Source: Thioalkalivibrio sulfidiphilus
GTDB lineage: Bacteria > Pseudomonadota > Gammaproteobacteria > Ectothiorhodospirales > Ectothiorhodospiraceae
NCBI RefSeq assembly: GCF_000377945.1
Contig: NZ_KB898943.1
Location: 1-54,029 of the forward strand
Reading direction: 5' to 3'
DNA: 54,029 bases
Below the pieces are notes generated by a model, which saw nothing but the letters and a program-made list of their open reading frames with translations, did not search any database and was not told where the DNA came from. The first letter of the stretch is position 1. Each line of letters opens with the position of its first letter. Both the position numbers and the translations under genes were made by a program. Positions 17,380-25,682 of the stretch are shown piece after piece.

Positions 17380-18363
17380 TCAAACCAGGTGCTCGCGCCC
17401 GTGGGGGGCACCGAAGTCGACCTCCGGCCCGCGGGGGACGATACCACTGGGATTGAGCTGTGCGTGACTGCCGTAGTAGTGGGTCTTGATCTGGTCAAGA
17501 TGCACGGTCTCGGCGATCCCATCCATCTGGTACAGCTCCCGGGTGTAGGCCCAGAGATTGGGATAGTCCACGAGCCGACGGCGGTTGCACTTGAAATGGC
17601 TGTAATAGACCGCGTCGAAACGCACCAGGGTAGTAAACAGGCGCCAGTCGGCCTCCGTCAATCGATCGCCCACCAGGTAACGCTGCCTGGAGAGCCGGTC
17701 CTCCAGCCATTCGAGGGTCTCGAATAGCCGCTGGTAGGCCGCCTCATAAGCCTCCTGGGTGGTGGCAAAGCCGCAACGGTAGACACCGTTGTTGAGGTTC
17801 TCGTAGATGCGCTCGTTGACCGCATCGATCTCCGCGCGCAAGGCCTCGGGGTAATAGTCCTCGTGGCGGTCCGTGAACGCCTCGAAGGCGCTGTTGAACA
17901 TGCGGATGATCTCCGAGGACTCGTTGTTCACGATGGTGTCGCGCTGCCTGTCCCAGAGCACGGGCACGGTGACGATGCCCGTGTATTCTGGATCGGCCCG
18001 GCTGTAGAGCTCGTGCATATAGCGCGCGCCATGCACATGGTCCTGGGTGGAATCCGGGTAGGGCTCGAAGGTCCAGCCGGCCTCGTGCATGTAGGGGTTG
18101 ACGATGGAGAGCCCGATCAGGTCCTCGAGCCCCTTGAGCTTGCGGAAGATCAGGGTGCGATGCGCCCAGGGGCAGGCCCAGGAGATGTACAGGTGGTAGC
18201 GTCCGGGCTCGGCGGGAAAACCGCCCTCGCCACTCGGTCCGGCCGCGCCGTCGGCGGTGACCCAATTTCGGAACTGGGAGTCCAGGCGCATGAATTCGCC
18301 GTCCTGGCTCTCCGCCTCCAGCCAGTCCTCGTCCCGCAGGACACCCTTGATCATCAAACTCAT
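17380..18363 (-). CDS. yqjG: Glutathionyl-hydroquinone reductase (Xi-class GST, YqjG/ECM4 type)
   Basis: A 327-residue enzyme that reduces glutathionyl-hydroquinones using glutathione. The catalytic cysteine is in SWACPWAHRTLIFRKLKGL (about residue 64), the Xi-class signature; NNESSEIIRMFN (glutathione-binding SNAIL-like region) and the C-terminal helical domain with YLVGDRLTEADWRLF and HFKCNRRRLVDYPNLW complete the family pattern. Length equals E. coli YqjG (328). The ATG at 18363 begins 185 bases after the DoxX-like mini-gene. The neighbourhood (DoxX-like, yqjG, LysR) mirrors E. coli yqjF-yqjG-yhaJ, which suggests control by the adjacent LysR protein and a role against quinone or aromatic stress. 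Confidence 0.96.
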   Translation of the reverse strand: MSLMIKGVLRDEDWLEAESQDGEFMRLDSQFRNWVTADGAAGPSGEGGFPAEPGRYHLYISWACPWAHRTLIFRKLKGLEDLIGLSIVNPYMHEAGWTFEPYPDSTQDHVHGARYMHELYSRADPEYTGIVTVPVLWDRQRDTIVNNESSEIIRMFNSAFEAFTDRHEDYYPEALRAEIDAVNERIYENLNNGVYRCGFATTQEAYEAAYQRLFETLEWLEDRLSRQRYLVGDRLTEADWRLFTTLVRFDAVYYSHFKCNRRRLVDYPNLWAYTRELYQMDGIAETVHLDQIKTHYYGSHAQLNPSGIVPRGPEVDFGAPHGREHLV

Positions 18364-18480
18364 TGTTTTTCCTCTGCGAATTCATCCCCCCAACCGATCC
18401 AGGGCGGCCTGCCGGCCGTCGATGCCCTGCGGGCAAGGGAATGGATGACCTGACTGGCGCATCCTCCATGCGACATGGCA

Positions 18481-18510
18481 AGGGCCCCGGGAGTTCACCC
18501 CCGGGGCCCT
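18481..18510. other. Intercistronic hairpin between the DoxX-like gene and yqjG
   Basis: A perfect 11-bp GC stem (18481-18491 with 18500-18510) with an 8-base loop. It has no T-run on either side, so it is more likely an RNA-processing or attenuation hairpin than a simple terminator. The surrounding 185 bases hold no gene. Confidence 0.6.
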
Positions 18511-18548
18511 GCCCATAAACCCCGCCTGTCCCGGCGGGCTGGACGGCC

Positions 18549-18683
18549 TCAGCGGCCGCGGCGAGCGTCGATGCTCCAGGCACCGGCACCGTGGGCAAAG
18601 ACGTACAGCAGACCGGCGAGCAGGAACATCACGCCCAGCAGGATGCGTCCGACCAGGGTGGAGACGGGATTCAATGCGTTCAT
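18549..18683 (-). CDS. DoxX-like 44-residue membrane mini-protein or remnant
   Basis: A 44-residue frame starting MNALNPVSTLVGRILLGVMF and ending in AWSIDARRGR. The first 30 residues look like TM1 of a DoxX/YqjF protein (LVGRILLGVMFLLAGL), but full DoxX proteins have about 130-150 residues and four membrane segments. A good ribosome binding site (AGAGGAC) precedes the ATG. In E. coli the yqjF (DoxX) gene lies next to yqjG, the same place as here. It may be the stump of a degraded yqjF, or a functional single-span mini-protein. The bases downstream give no continuing DoxX similarity that I can see. Confidence 0.55.
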   Translation of the reverse strand: MNALNPVSTLVGRILLGVMFLLAGLLYVFAHGAGAWSIDARRGR

Positions 18684-18811
18684 TGTCGATGTCCTCTAGA
18701 TATGTGTATTGACTTCCATGCCCATTATCTACGCATATTTTCGATATAAAAGCGCAAAATATTGACTTATTTGATCTAATAAATAGATAGATTTCACGAG
18801 TAAGGGATGAC
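18684..18811. promoter_or_regulatory. Divergent promoter region with LysR-type inverted repeat
   Basis: An AT-rich 128-base stretch, unlike the GC-rich surroundings, between the DoxX-like gene and the LysR gene. It contains the inverted repeat ATCTA-N5-TAGAT at 18774-18788, the shape of a LysR T-N11-A box, and a TTGACT (18762-18767) that could be a -35 element for the LysR gene. The LysR protein probably binds here and controls both directions; E. coli YhaJ does this for yqjF. Confidence 0.45.
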
Positions 18812-19801
18812 ATGAAAACTCCCCGGGTCACCTTGGAACAATGGCGCGTCTTCCAGGCAGTGGTGGACTACGGCGGCTTTTCCCAGGCCGCGCGCCAGCT
18901 ACACCGCAGCCAGTCCTCGGTGAGCTACGCCGTGGCGAAACTGCAGGAACAGGTGGGCATCCCCCTGCTGCGCATCGAAGGTCGCAAGGCGGTACTGACC
19001 GAGGCGGGCGAGGTGCTGCTGCGCCGCTCCCGGACCCTGCTCAAGGATGCGGGCAGCCTCGAGGAGCTGGCCCGGTCCATCAGCGAGGGCTGGGAATCGG
19101 AGGTCCGCCTGGTGGTGGACGCCGCCTTCCCGCCGGAACTGCTCATGGAGGCCCTGCGCCGCTTCATGCCGCTCAGCCGCGACACCCGCGTGCAGCTGCA
19201 GGAGGTGGTGCTCTCCGGGGCCGAGGAGCTGCTGCTGGCCGGTAATGCCGACCTGGTCATCGGCACCAGCGTCCCGGCCAGCCACCTGGGCGACCTGCTC
19301 ATGGAGATCGAATTCATCGCCGTGGCCCATCCCGCGCATCCCCTGCACCAGCTGGACCGCACCCTCACCAGCCAGGACCTGCGCGATCACATGCAACTGG
19401 TCATCCGGGACTCGGGCTCCCGCCGGCGCACCGACTTCGGCTGGCTGGACGCGGAACACCGCTGGACGGTCACCAGCCTGGACACCGCCGTCAGCGCCGT
19501 CACCGCGGGGCTCGGCTTCGGCTGGCTGCCCCGGCACCGGATCAGCCAGGCCCTGGCGCAGGGGCGCCTCAAGGCCCTGCCCCTGAACGCGGGCCTCACC
19601 TACACCGCGCCCCTTTACCTGGTGTTCCGCGATCAGGACAACGCCGGGCCGGCCACCCGGGCCCTGGCCCGGGTACTGAACCAGATCTGCCGCGGCGAGA
19701 CCGCCGAAGAGCCGGAGACCTCGCCGGACATGTCAGCTTTCCCGACGGATGGCTACCCGGAACCCTCTGATTCGGGGAATAATGGGGCACAATACTCATA
19801 A
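18812..19801 (+). CDS. LysR-family transcription regulator (YhaJ-like)
   Basis: A 329-residue regulator. The N-terminal winged helix-turn-helix (about residues 5-65) reads LEQWRVFQAVVDYGGFSQAA and SQSSVSYAVAKLQEQVGIPL. The rest is a periplasmic-binding-protein-like effector domain, with GWESEVRLVVDAAFP similar to the region after the linker in E. coli YhaJ. A 35-residue polar tail (PETSPDMSAFPTDGYPEP) is extra. It lies divergent from the DoxX-like/yqjG genes, as in E. coli. YhaJ responds to dinitrotoluene breakdown products and activates yqjF; a response to quinone-like compounds is a reasonable guess here. The effector ligand is not known. Confidence 0.94.
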   Translation: MKTPRVTLEQWRVFQAVVDYGGFSQAARQLHRSQSSVSYAVAKLQEQVGIPLLRIEGRKAVLTEAGEVLLRRSRTLLKDAGSLEELARSISEGWESEVRLVVDAAFPPELLMEALRRFMPLSRDTRVQLQEVVLSGAEELLLAGNADLVIGTSVPASHLGDLLMEIEFIAVAHPAHPLHQLDRTLTSQDLRDHMQLVIRDSGSRRRTDFGWLDAEHRWTVTSLDTAVSAVTAGLGFGWLPRHRISQALAQGRLKALPLNAGLTYTAPLYLVFRDQDNAGPATRALARVLNQICRGETAEEPETSPDMSAFPTDGYPEPSDSGNNGAQYS

Positions 19802-19963
19802 GATATTCGCCGCCTCCGTCTGAATGTCAGGTAGCCCGTGGCGAGTGACCCAAGATGACCACCACCAGGGAGCCGATACCGTGAGACGGACCGGAAACGA
19901 GCACGCGTTGCCGGGCGGGATCGACAATCGTCCGCCCACCCGGTCTGCCTCCCCAAGGACAGG

Positions 19964-22615
19964 ATGTCCGGTGACCCCATGGCCCTGAGCGGCATCGACA
20001 AGACCCTCCAGGCCCCACGCCGGCGCGGCTCCGATCCTGGCAGCGCGCCGTCCGAAGGGGCCAAGCCCGGCCAGCCCTGGCAGCTGCGGCTGCCCAATCC
20101 CACCCGTCAGTACCGCCTGCTGGCGGGCCTGCTCACGGCCCTGATGCTGGCGCTCTCCTATGCCCAGTGGCCGCAGGTGCTTGATACATCCGCTTATCAG
20201 CTGGCTGCGCGCCTGATCCCCGCCGAGGCCGACGTCTCCCGGGTCGCTTACGTGGAGCTTGGCGATCAGCCCCGCAGCCTGAATTACGATCACCTGGCCC
20301 AGACCGTGCGTGCCCTGCAGTCCCTGGGTGTGCAGACCCTGGGTATGCATCTACCCCTGGACCAGTCCCAGTCACCCGCGAACATCAACCGCCTCATGCA
20401 GGAGGCCGAACGCCGGGACCCCGGCGCACCCGACCCCCGCTGGCTGTCCCAGCTGGACCGTGATACCCGACTGGCCACGACCCTGAACCGCCATGGCGGC
20501 GTGGTCCTCGCCGCCCTGCCGCTGACCCGATCCGCGCAGCCCGGGGAATCCACCCTGGGCATCCTCTCGCCGGTGACGGTCGGGGAGTCTGCCTGGCATG
20601 CCCACCCCTGGCTCAAGCTCTGGATGCGCCCCCCGGCGGGCAGCGCCCCGCCGCCCCTGAGCGCCCCCCTGTCGCCCCTGAGCGCCCCCCTGTCGCCCCT
20701 GGCCACCGCCGCCGTGGGCGTCGGCGCCGCCCTGCCCGCCACCGACAGGCAGGGCGTGATTCTGGCCCTGGAGGATGCATCAGGACCGAGGGCCGGCTTC
20801 CTGCTGCCCCTGCTGGCCCTGTCCGGCGACACGCCACGGGCCGCGATCCTGGAACCGGGCCGCGGCCTGCGCCTGGGTACTGAGCTGATTCCCCTGGGCC
20901 CGGACATGGGCGCCCATGTCCTGCCGCCGCGCCGGGACCTGCGCCGGGGCGGCGTGGAACGACTGTCCATCGACACGGTGATCAACGCCGGCCCCGGCAG
21001 CGAGCGCCTGGCCGGACGCACCGTGATCCTCGGTCCCGGTGTCACGCGCAGCCTGGGCGGTCAGCCCGAAGGCGCGGTGCCCGATGCCCTGTGGCAGACC
21101 TACGTGCTCGGCAGTCTGCTGAATGGCAGCTGGGTCCAGGTACCCGCCTGGTTCCACGGCATGGAGAGACTGCTGCTGGTGCTGGCCGGCCTCTACCTGC
21201 TGGCCATGCCCATGCGCCTGATGGACCGCCCGAGCGGCCTGCTGGTGACCGTGCTGCTGGCGGTGGTGATCTTCAACGCCGGCCTGCTGGCACTGCTCAT
21301 CCGCCAGATCTGGCTGCCGGTGACCCTGCCCGTGGTCGCCCTGCTCGCGAGTCACGCCCTGCTGTGGGTCTGGCTGAACCATGCCCGGCGTCTGGAACAG
21401 GACCGCCGCGAGGCGGACAAGGCCCATCGCGAGCTGGGCAACCTGCTGCGCACCCAGGGCCAGCTGGAAGCGGCCTTCACCCAGTTCCGCCAGGTGCGCC
21501 AGATCGACGAGGAACTCCAGGAGGCCCTCTACCAGCTGGGCCACGACCTGGTGCGTCGCCGCCAGTACGGCCAGGCCCGGGAGGTCTACGGGCATCTGGA
21601 ATGGATCTCGCCGCGCTACCGGGACGTGCTGGTGCGCATCGAGCGCCTCAAGGGCCTGTCGAAGCAGAACCGCCCGCGCCTGGGCCCGGAGCCCGGCACC
21701 GCGGACCAGACCCTGATCGTGGACGGCGAGACCCTGGAGAAACCCACCCTGGGCCGCTACCAGATCGAGTGCCAGCTGGGCCGCGGTTCCATGGGCGTGG
21801 TGTACCTGGGTGTGGATCCCAAGATCGGCCGCAAGGTGGCCATCAAGACCCTGGCCCTGAACCAGGAGTTCGAGCAGGAGATGCTGGAACAGGTGAAGTG
21901 GCGCTTCTTCCGCGAGGCGGAGGCCTCGGGCCGTCTCAATCACCGCAACATCGTGACCATCTACGACGTGGGCGAGGAACACGATCTGGCCTTCATCGCC
22001 ATGGACTACCTGGAAGGCAGCTCCCTGGACGCCTACACCCGCCGGGAGACCCTGCTGCCCGTGGACGAAGTGCTGGATGTCTGCGCCCAGGTGGCCGAGG
22101 CCCTGGCCTACGCCCACGGTCAGCGCGTCATCCACCGGGACGTGAAACCGGCCAACATCATCTACGACCGCAGCCACGGCTCGGTGAAGATCACCGACTT
22201 CGGCATCGCCTGCCTCACCGACAACAACCGCACCCGCACCGGCACCATCCTGGGCACCCCGGCCTTCATGTCCCCCGAGCAGGTCTCCGGCAAGGATGTG
22301 GACGGTCGCTCCGATCTGTTCGCCCTGGGCGTGACCCTCTACCAGCTGCTCACCGCAGAACTGCCGTTCACCGCCGACACCATGGCCGGCCTGGTCTACC
22401 AGATCACCCAGACCCGGCATCAGTCCCTCTCGGAGCTGCGTCCGGAACTGGGGCCGCTGGTGGCCCTGATCGTCAACAAGGCCCTGGAGAAAGACGCGGA
22501 CAAGCGCTACCAGACCGGCACCGAGATGGCCAAGGCCCTGCGCGACTGCGCCATCGCCCTCAAGCGCAGCCCGCGCTCCGGGCAGTTCAGCAACCCGCGC
22601 GCCATCACGCCGTAA
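19964..22615 (+). CDS. CHASE2-domain serine/threonine protein kinase
   Basis: An 883-residue membrane kinase. Order: TM1 about residues 48-66 (LLAGLLTALMLALSYAQW); periplasmic CHASE2 sensor about 67-395; three membrane segments about 400-470; a TPR-like stretch about 490-565 (GNLLRTQGQLEAAFTQFRQV); and a Hanks-type kinase about 597-860. The kinase has all key motifs: GRGSMGVVYLG, AIKT lysine about 628, HRDVKPANI about 723, DFG about 745 and APE-like TPAFMSPEQ. It should therefore be active. A proline-rich direct repeat (PLSAPLSPLSAPLSPL, DNA 20660-20705) lies within CHASE2. The start at 19964 follows AAGGACAGG; an ATG at 19979 is possible. It is followed after 60 bases by the HD-GYP gene. Confidence 0.96.
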   Translation: MSGDPMALSGIDKTLQAPRRRGSDPGSAPSEGAKPGQPWQLRLPNPTRQYRLLAGLLTALMLALSYAQWPQVLDTSAYQLAARLIPAEADVSRVAYVELGDQPRSLNYDHLAQTVRALQSLGVQTLGMHLPLDQSQSPANINRLMQEAERRDPGAPDPRWLSQLDRDTRLATTLNRHGGVVLAALPLTRSAQPGESTLGILSPVTVGESAWHAHPWLKLWMRPPAGSAPPPLSAPLSPLSAPLSPLATAAVGVGAALPATDRQGVILALEDASGPRAGFLLPLLALSGDTPRAAILEPGRGLRLGTELIPLGPDMGAHVLPPRRDLRRGGVERLSIDTVINAGPGSERLAGRTVILGPGVTRSLGGQPEGAVPDALWQTYVLGSLLNGSWVQVPAWFHGMERLLLVLAGLYLLAMPMRLMDRPSGLLVTVLLAVVIFNAGLLALLIRQIWLPVTLPVVALLASHALLWVWLNHARRLEQDRREADKAHRELGNLLRTQGQLEAAFTQFRQVRQIDEELQEALYQLGHDLVRRRQYGQAREVYGHLEWISPRYRDVLVRIERLKGLSKQNRPRLGPEPGTADQTLIVDGETLEKPTLGRYQIECQLGRGSMGVVYLGVDPKIGRKVAIKTLALNQEFEQEMLEQVKWRFFREAEASGRLNHRNIVTIYDVGEEHDLAFIAMDYLEGSSLDAYTRRETLLPVDEVLDVCAQVAEALAYAHGQRVIHRDVKPANIIYDRSHGSVKITDFGIACLTDNNRTRTGTILGTPAFMSPEQVSGKDVDGRSDLFALGVTLYQLLTAELPFTADTMAGLVYQITQTRHQSLSELRPELGPLVALIVNKALEKDADKRYQTGTEMAKALRDCAIALKRSPRSGQFSNPRAITP

Positions 22616-22675
22616 GGCCGGGATCCTTCAGCCCACCCCTTGAACCCGGCCCGTGGCCGGCATGACAATGACCCC

Positions 22676-23995
22676 ATGAGCCAGGACCGTCAGGACGAAC
22701 GGGATGCATACAGGCGCAGAATTCCCGTCGAGGACCTGCGCATGGGTATGTATGTCTGCGAACTAGACCGCCCCTGGCTGGAAACCCCCTTCCTGCTGCA
22801 GGGTTTCCCACTGCACACGGACCGCGAACTGGAGACCCTGCGCCAGCTGTGCCGCTACGTCTACGTGGACACGGAGCGCAGCGAACCTGGCAGCATCCCG
22901 CTGCGACACGAGTCCAGCCTCCCGCACCCGGCCAGCAAGGAAACGGTCACCATCCGTGAGACCCCGTCCAACCTGACCCCGCCGCCCACCGAGCCTGCCC
23001 GATTCCAGGATCACCTGAAAAAGGCGGCCCGGGTCCGCAACAAGACCCACGACTACCTTCGCCGCACCCTGGAGCACGTGCGCCTGGGCGAGACGGTGGA
23101 CACCGCCGAGGCCCAGCAGCTCATCTCCGAACTGGTGGAACAGGTGGTCGAGACCCCCAGCGCCATGGTCTGGATGACCCAGCTGCGCAACCGGGACGAG
23201 TACACCTCCATCCACAGCGTCAACGTCTGCATCCTGGCGCTGACCTTCGGGCGCTACCTGGGCCTGAACAAGGACATGCTCAAGATCGTGGGCATGGGCG
23301 CCCTGCTGCACGACATCGGCAAGCTGTGCGTCCCCCTGGAGGTGCTCAACAAGCCCGGCGCCCTGAGCCACGAAGAATTCGAGATCATGAAGTCACACCC
23401 TACCGCGGGACACACCCTGCTGTGCGAGGATCCCAACGTGCCCGTAGGATCGCTCGAAGCGGTGCTCTACCACCACGAGCGCGGCGACGGGCGCGGTTAC
23501 CCGCGTGGTCTGACGGCGGAGCAGATCCCCTTCACCGCGCGCCTGGTGTCGATCGTCGACATCTACGATGCCATGTGCAGCGACCGGGTCTACCACGACG
23601 GCCTGCCGCCCCAGGAGGCCCTAAGCCGGATCTACCGACTGGGCGGTCCCGCCCTGGACCGGGAACTGGTGGAGGCCTTCATCCGCTGCATCGGCGTCTA
23701 CCCCATCGGCGCCCTGGTGGAACTGACCACCGGAGAGGTGGCCGTGATCGTGGGCCTGAACGAGCGCCAGAAACTGCGCCCGGTGGTCCAGCTGCTGCTG
23801 GAGGCGGATCAGCGCCCCCCCAGCGAACGACGCCTGATGAACCTGGGTAGCAGCGCCTGGCGCGGGCGGAAAGATGCCCCGGCGGTGCAGCGCATCCTCG
23901 AACCCGGCGCCCTGGGCATCGACCTCACCGCCCTGATCCTCGAACAGACCGAACAGCCCCCCAGCGCAACCAAGCCCGAGGAGATGCGCCAGTGA
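22676..23995 (+). CDS. HD-GYP cyclic-di-GMP phosphodiesterase with DUF3391 domain
   Basis: A 439-residue soluble protein. The N-terminal DUF3391 domain (about residues 8-110: RRIPVEDLRMGMYVCELDRP) precedes a linker and the HD-GYP domain (about 150-370). The catalytic set is intact: HDIGK at about 211 and HHERGDGRGYP (HHExxDGxGYP) at about 266, consistent with hydrolysis of c-di-GMP to GMP. It starts at ATG 22676; an upstream in-frame ATG at 22640 lies too close to the kinase stop and lacks homology. The stop overlaps the following methyltransferase start (GTGA), so the three genes from the kinase onward probably form one unit linking protein phosphorylation, c-di-GMP and methylation. Confidence 0.96.
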   Translation: MSQDRQDERDAYRRRIPVEDLRMGMYVCELDRPWLETPFLLQGFPLHTDRELETLRQLCRYVYVDTERSEPGSIPLRHESSLPHPASKETVTIRETPSNLTPPPTEPARFQDHLKKAARVRNKTHDYLRRTLEHVRLGETVDTAEAQQLISELVEQVVETPSAMVWMTQLRNRDEYTSIHSVNVCILALTFGRYLGLNKDMLKIVGMGALLHDIGKLCVPLEVLNKPGALSHEEFEIMKSHPTAGHTLLCEDPNVPVGSLEAVLYHHERGDGRGYPRGLTAEQIPFTARLVSIVDIYDAMCSDRVYHDGLPPQEALSRIYRLGGPALDRELVEAFIRCIGVYPIGALVELTTGEVAVIVGLNERQKLRPVVQLLLEADQRPPSERRLMNLGSSAWRGRKDAPAVQRILEPGALGIDLTALILEQTEQPPSATKPEEMRQ

Positions 23996-25515
23996 TCGAC
24001 CCGGTCGCCGAGAGCTACGACCAGATCCCCTACGAAAGCCACCCCATCACCGAAACCCACCCGGATCGCCTGGCGGCCATCGCAGGTCTGTTCGGCATCG
24101 ATGCACCCCCACCCGCCCATGCCCGGGTCCTGGAACTGGGCTGCGCCGCCGGCGGCAATCTCATCCCCATGGCCTGGCACCAGCCCGGCGGACACTATCT
24201 CGGGGTCGAACTGTCCGGTGCCCAGGCCGCCCACGGCAGCCGCATGATCGCCCACCTGGGCCTGCCCAACGTGGAGGTGCGCCACGGGGACATCATGGAC
24301 GTGGCCCTGGACGGCGAGCCCTTCGACTACATCATCGTCCACGGGGTGTTCTCCTGGGTGCCGGACTTCGTGCAGACCCGCATCCTGGAGATCTGCGCCC
24401 GGCGCCTGTCTCCCACGGGCGTCGCCACCATCAGCTACAACACCCAGCCCGGCTGGGGCCTGCGCGGCATGGTGCGCCAGATGCTGCTGCACCACACCCG
24501 GGGCATCGAGGGTCCCGCCGCGCGGCTCGCCGCCGCCCGGGAACTGCTGGACTTCCTCGCCACCCCCATGGATCACCCGCCGCCGGGCCACGACTGGCTG
24601 CTCAAAGAGGTCAGCTACCTGCAGAAGGCGAGGGACAGCTACCTCTATCACGAGTACCTGGAAGACTCGAACAGCCCGATGCTGTTCTCCGAGTTCATGA
24701 CCCGGGCACGCAGCGCCGGTCTGCAATACCTGGGCGACGCCCAGCTGCACACCCTGTTCCCCAGCACCCTGGGCGAGGCGGTGGCCGAGCGATTCGAGGC
24801 CATGGACGACCTGGAGCGGGAGGAACAGTACCTGGATTTCCTGCGCCTGCGACCCTTTCGTCAGAGCCTGCTGTGCCGTGCGGACCTGTCCATCGTGCGC
24901 GAGATCGACCTGGACTGGCTGGCCGGGCAACGGCTCTACAGCCCCCTGCGCGCCGACCGGGACGACCAGGGCCACACGCTCTGGCGCAGCCCCGGCGGCA
25001 CCGGCTATCACGTCAGTCATCCCCAGGCCCACCGAATGCTGGGCGCCCTGGCCGAAGCCTATCCCCGCGCCCTGACGCTGACCGAGGCCCTGGGCAAGGC
25101 CCGCCCCGACGGGGCCCTGATGGGCGAGCTGTTCAACCTGTTCGTCTCCGGCGCGGTGCAGATCACCCGCCTGGACAACCCCGACCTGCCCCGCGCCCGC
25201 CCCGTGCGCCCCCGGGTCTCGGCACTCGCACGCATGCAGGCCGAGATGGGCGAAGGCCACCTGGCCACCTTCCGTCACGAAAGCCTCGGGCTGGACCAGG
25301 TGTCCACGAAACTGGTGTCACTGCTGGATGGCCACCGGGACCTGGAGGCGCTGGTGGACGCGCTACTGAAGGAGGCCGAAACCGACCCGGCCCTGCGTGA
25401 TGCCATGGGCCTGAAGGCGGCAGGAAAGAAACCGCCCCGCGGGCAGGTCAGGGCCAACGTGGAGCGGCTGCTGCAGATCTTCGCCCATCATGGGCTGTTG
25501 CTGGACACCACTTGA
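23992..25515 (+). CDS. SAM-dependent methyltransferase with methyltransferase regulatory domain
   Basis: A 507-residue protein with three parts. A class I Rossmann methyltransferase (about residues 30-200) carries the SAM-binding VLELGCAAGGNLIPMA near residue 45. The regulatory domain (PF10119 type) follows at about 215-300 with LKEVSYLQKARDSYLYHEYL. A C-terminal winged-helix region (about 400-505) ends the protein. This architecture, I recall, is shared with predicted protein-lysine or peptide methyltransferases. It starts at GTG 23992, overlapping the HD-GYP stop. The substrate is unknown; translational coupling to the HD-GYP gene suggests a signalling role. Confidence 0.93.
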   Translation: MIDPVAESYDQIPYESHPITETHPDRLAAIAGLFGIDAPPPAHARVLELGCAAGGNLIPMAWHQPGGHYLGVELSGAQAAHGSRMIAHLGLPNVEVRHGDIMDVALDGEPFDYIIVHGVFSWVPDFVQTRILEICARRLSPTGVATISYNTQPGWGLRGMVRQMLLHHTRGIEGPAARLAAARELLDFLATPMDHPPPGHDWLLKEVSYLQKARDSYLYHEYLEDSNSPMLFSEFMTRARSAGLQYLGDAQLHTLFPSTLGEAVAERFEAMDDLEREEQYLDFLRLRPFRQSLLCRADLSIVREIDLDWLAGQRLYSPLRADRDDQGHTLWRSPGGTGYHVSHPQAHRMLGALAEAYPRALTLTEALGKARPDGALMGELFNLFVSGAVQITRLDNPDLPRARPVRPRVSALARMQAEMGEGHLATFRHESLGLDQVSTKLVSLLDGHRDLEALVDALLKEAETDPALRDAMGLKAAGKKPPRGQVRANVERLLQIFAHHGLLLDTT

Positions 25516-25582
25516 GGTAACGAGCGCAACACTGGCACTTGATCTCGCAGCGTGACAGACGCCACAGATGCGACGGATCCTC

Positions 25583-25654
25583 TCACAGAGCCACGGAGAC
25601 ACGGGGTCTTGAAATGAAATACCTTTCTCCGTGACCCCGTGTCTCCGTGAGAGG
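25583..25654. repeat. Inverted octamer array, ACGGAGNC family
   Basis: Left octamers ACAGAGCC, ACGGAGAC, ACGGGGTC at 25585-25608 face right octamers CTCCGTGA, CCCCGTGT, CTCCGTGA at 25627-25650, flanked by TCTC and GAGA. The spacer is 18 bases. It sits between the convergent methyltransferase and gshA genes. A second member of the same family is at 52419-52493. Confidence 0.9.
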
Positions 25655-25682
25655 ACGGCTTTTTGCTTCGAGCCCCGAATCG

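Noticed and set aside
18481-18510. The GC hairpin after the DoxX-like mini-gene as a Rho-independent terminator.
   Set aside because: No T-run follows on either strand; it was recorded only as an intercistronic hairpin.
20780-22420. A minus-strand open frame of 546 codons opposite the Ser/Thr kinase gene.
   Set aside because: Shadow frame with no recognisable domain; the kinase motifs on the plus strand are intact.
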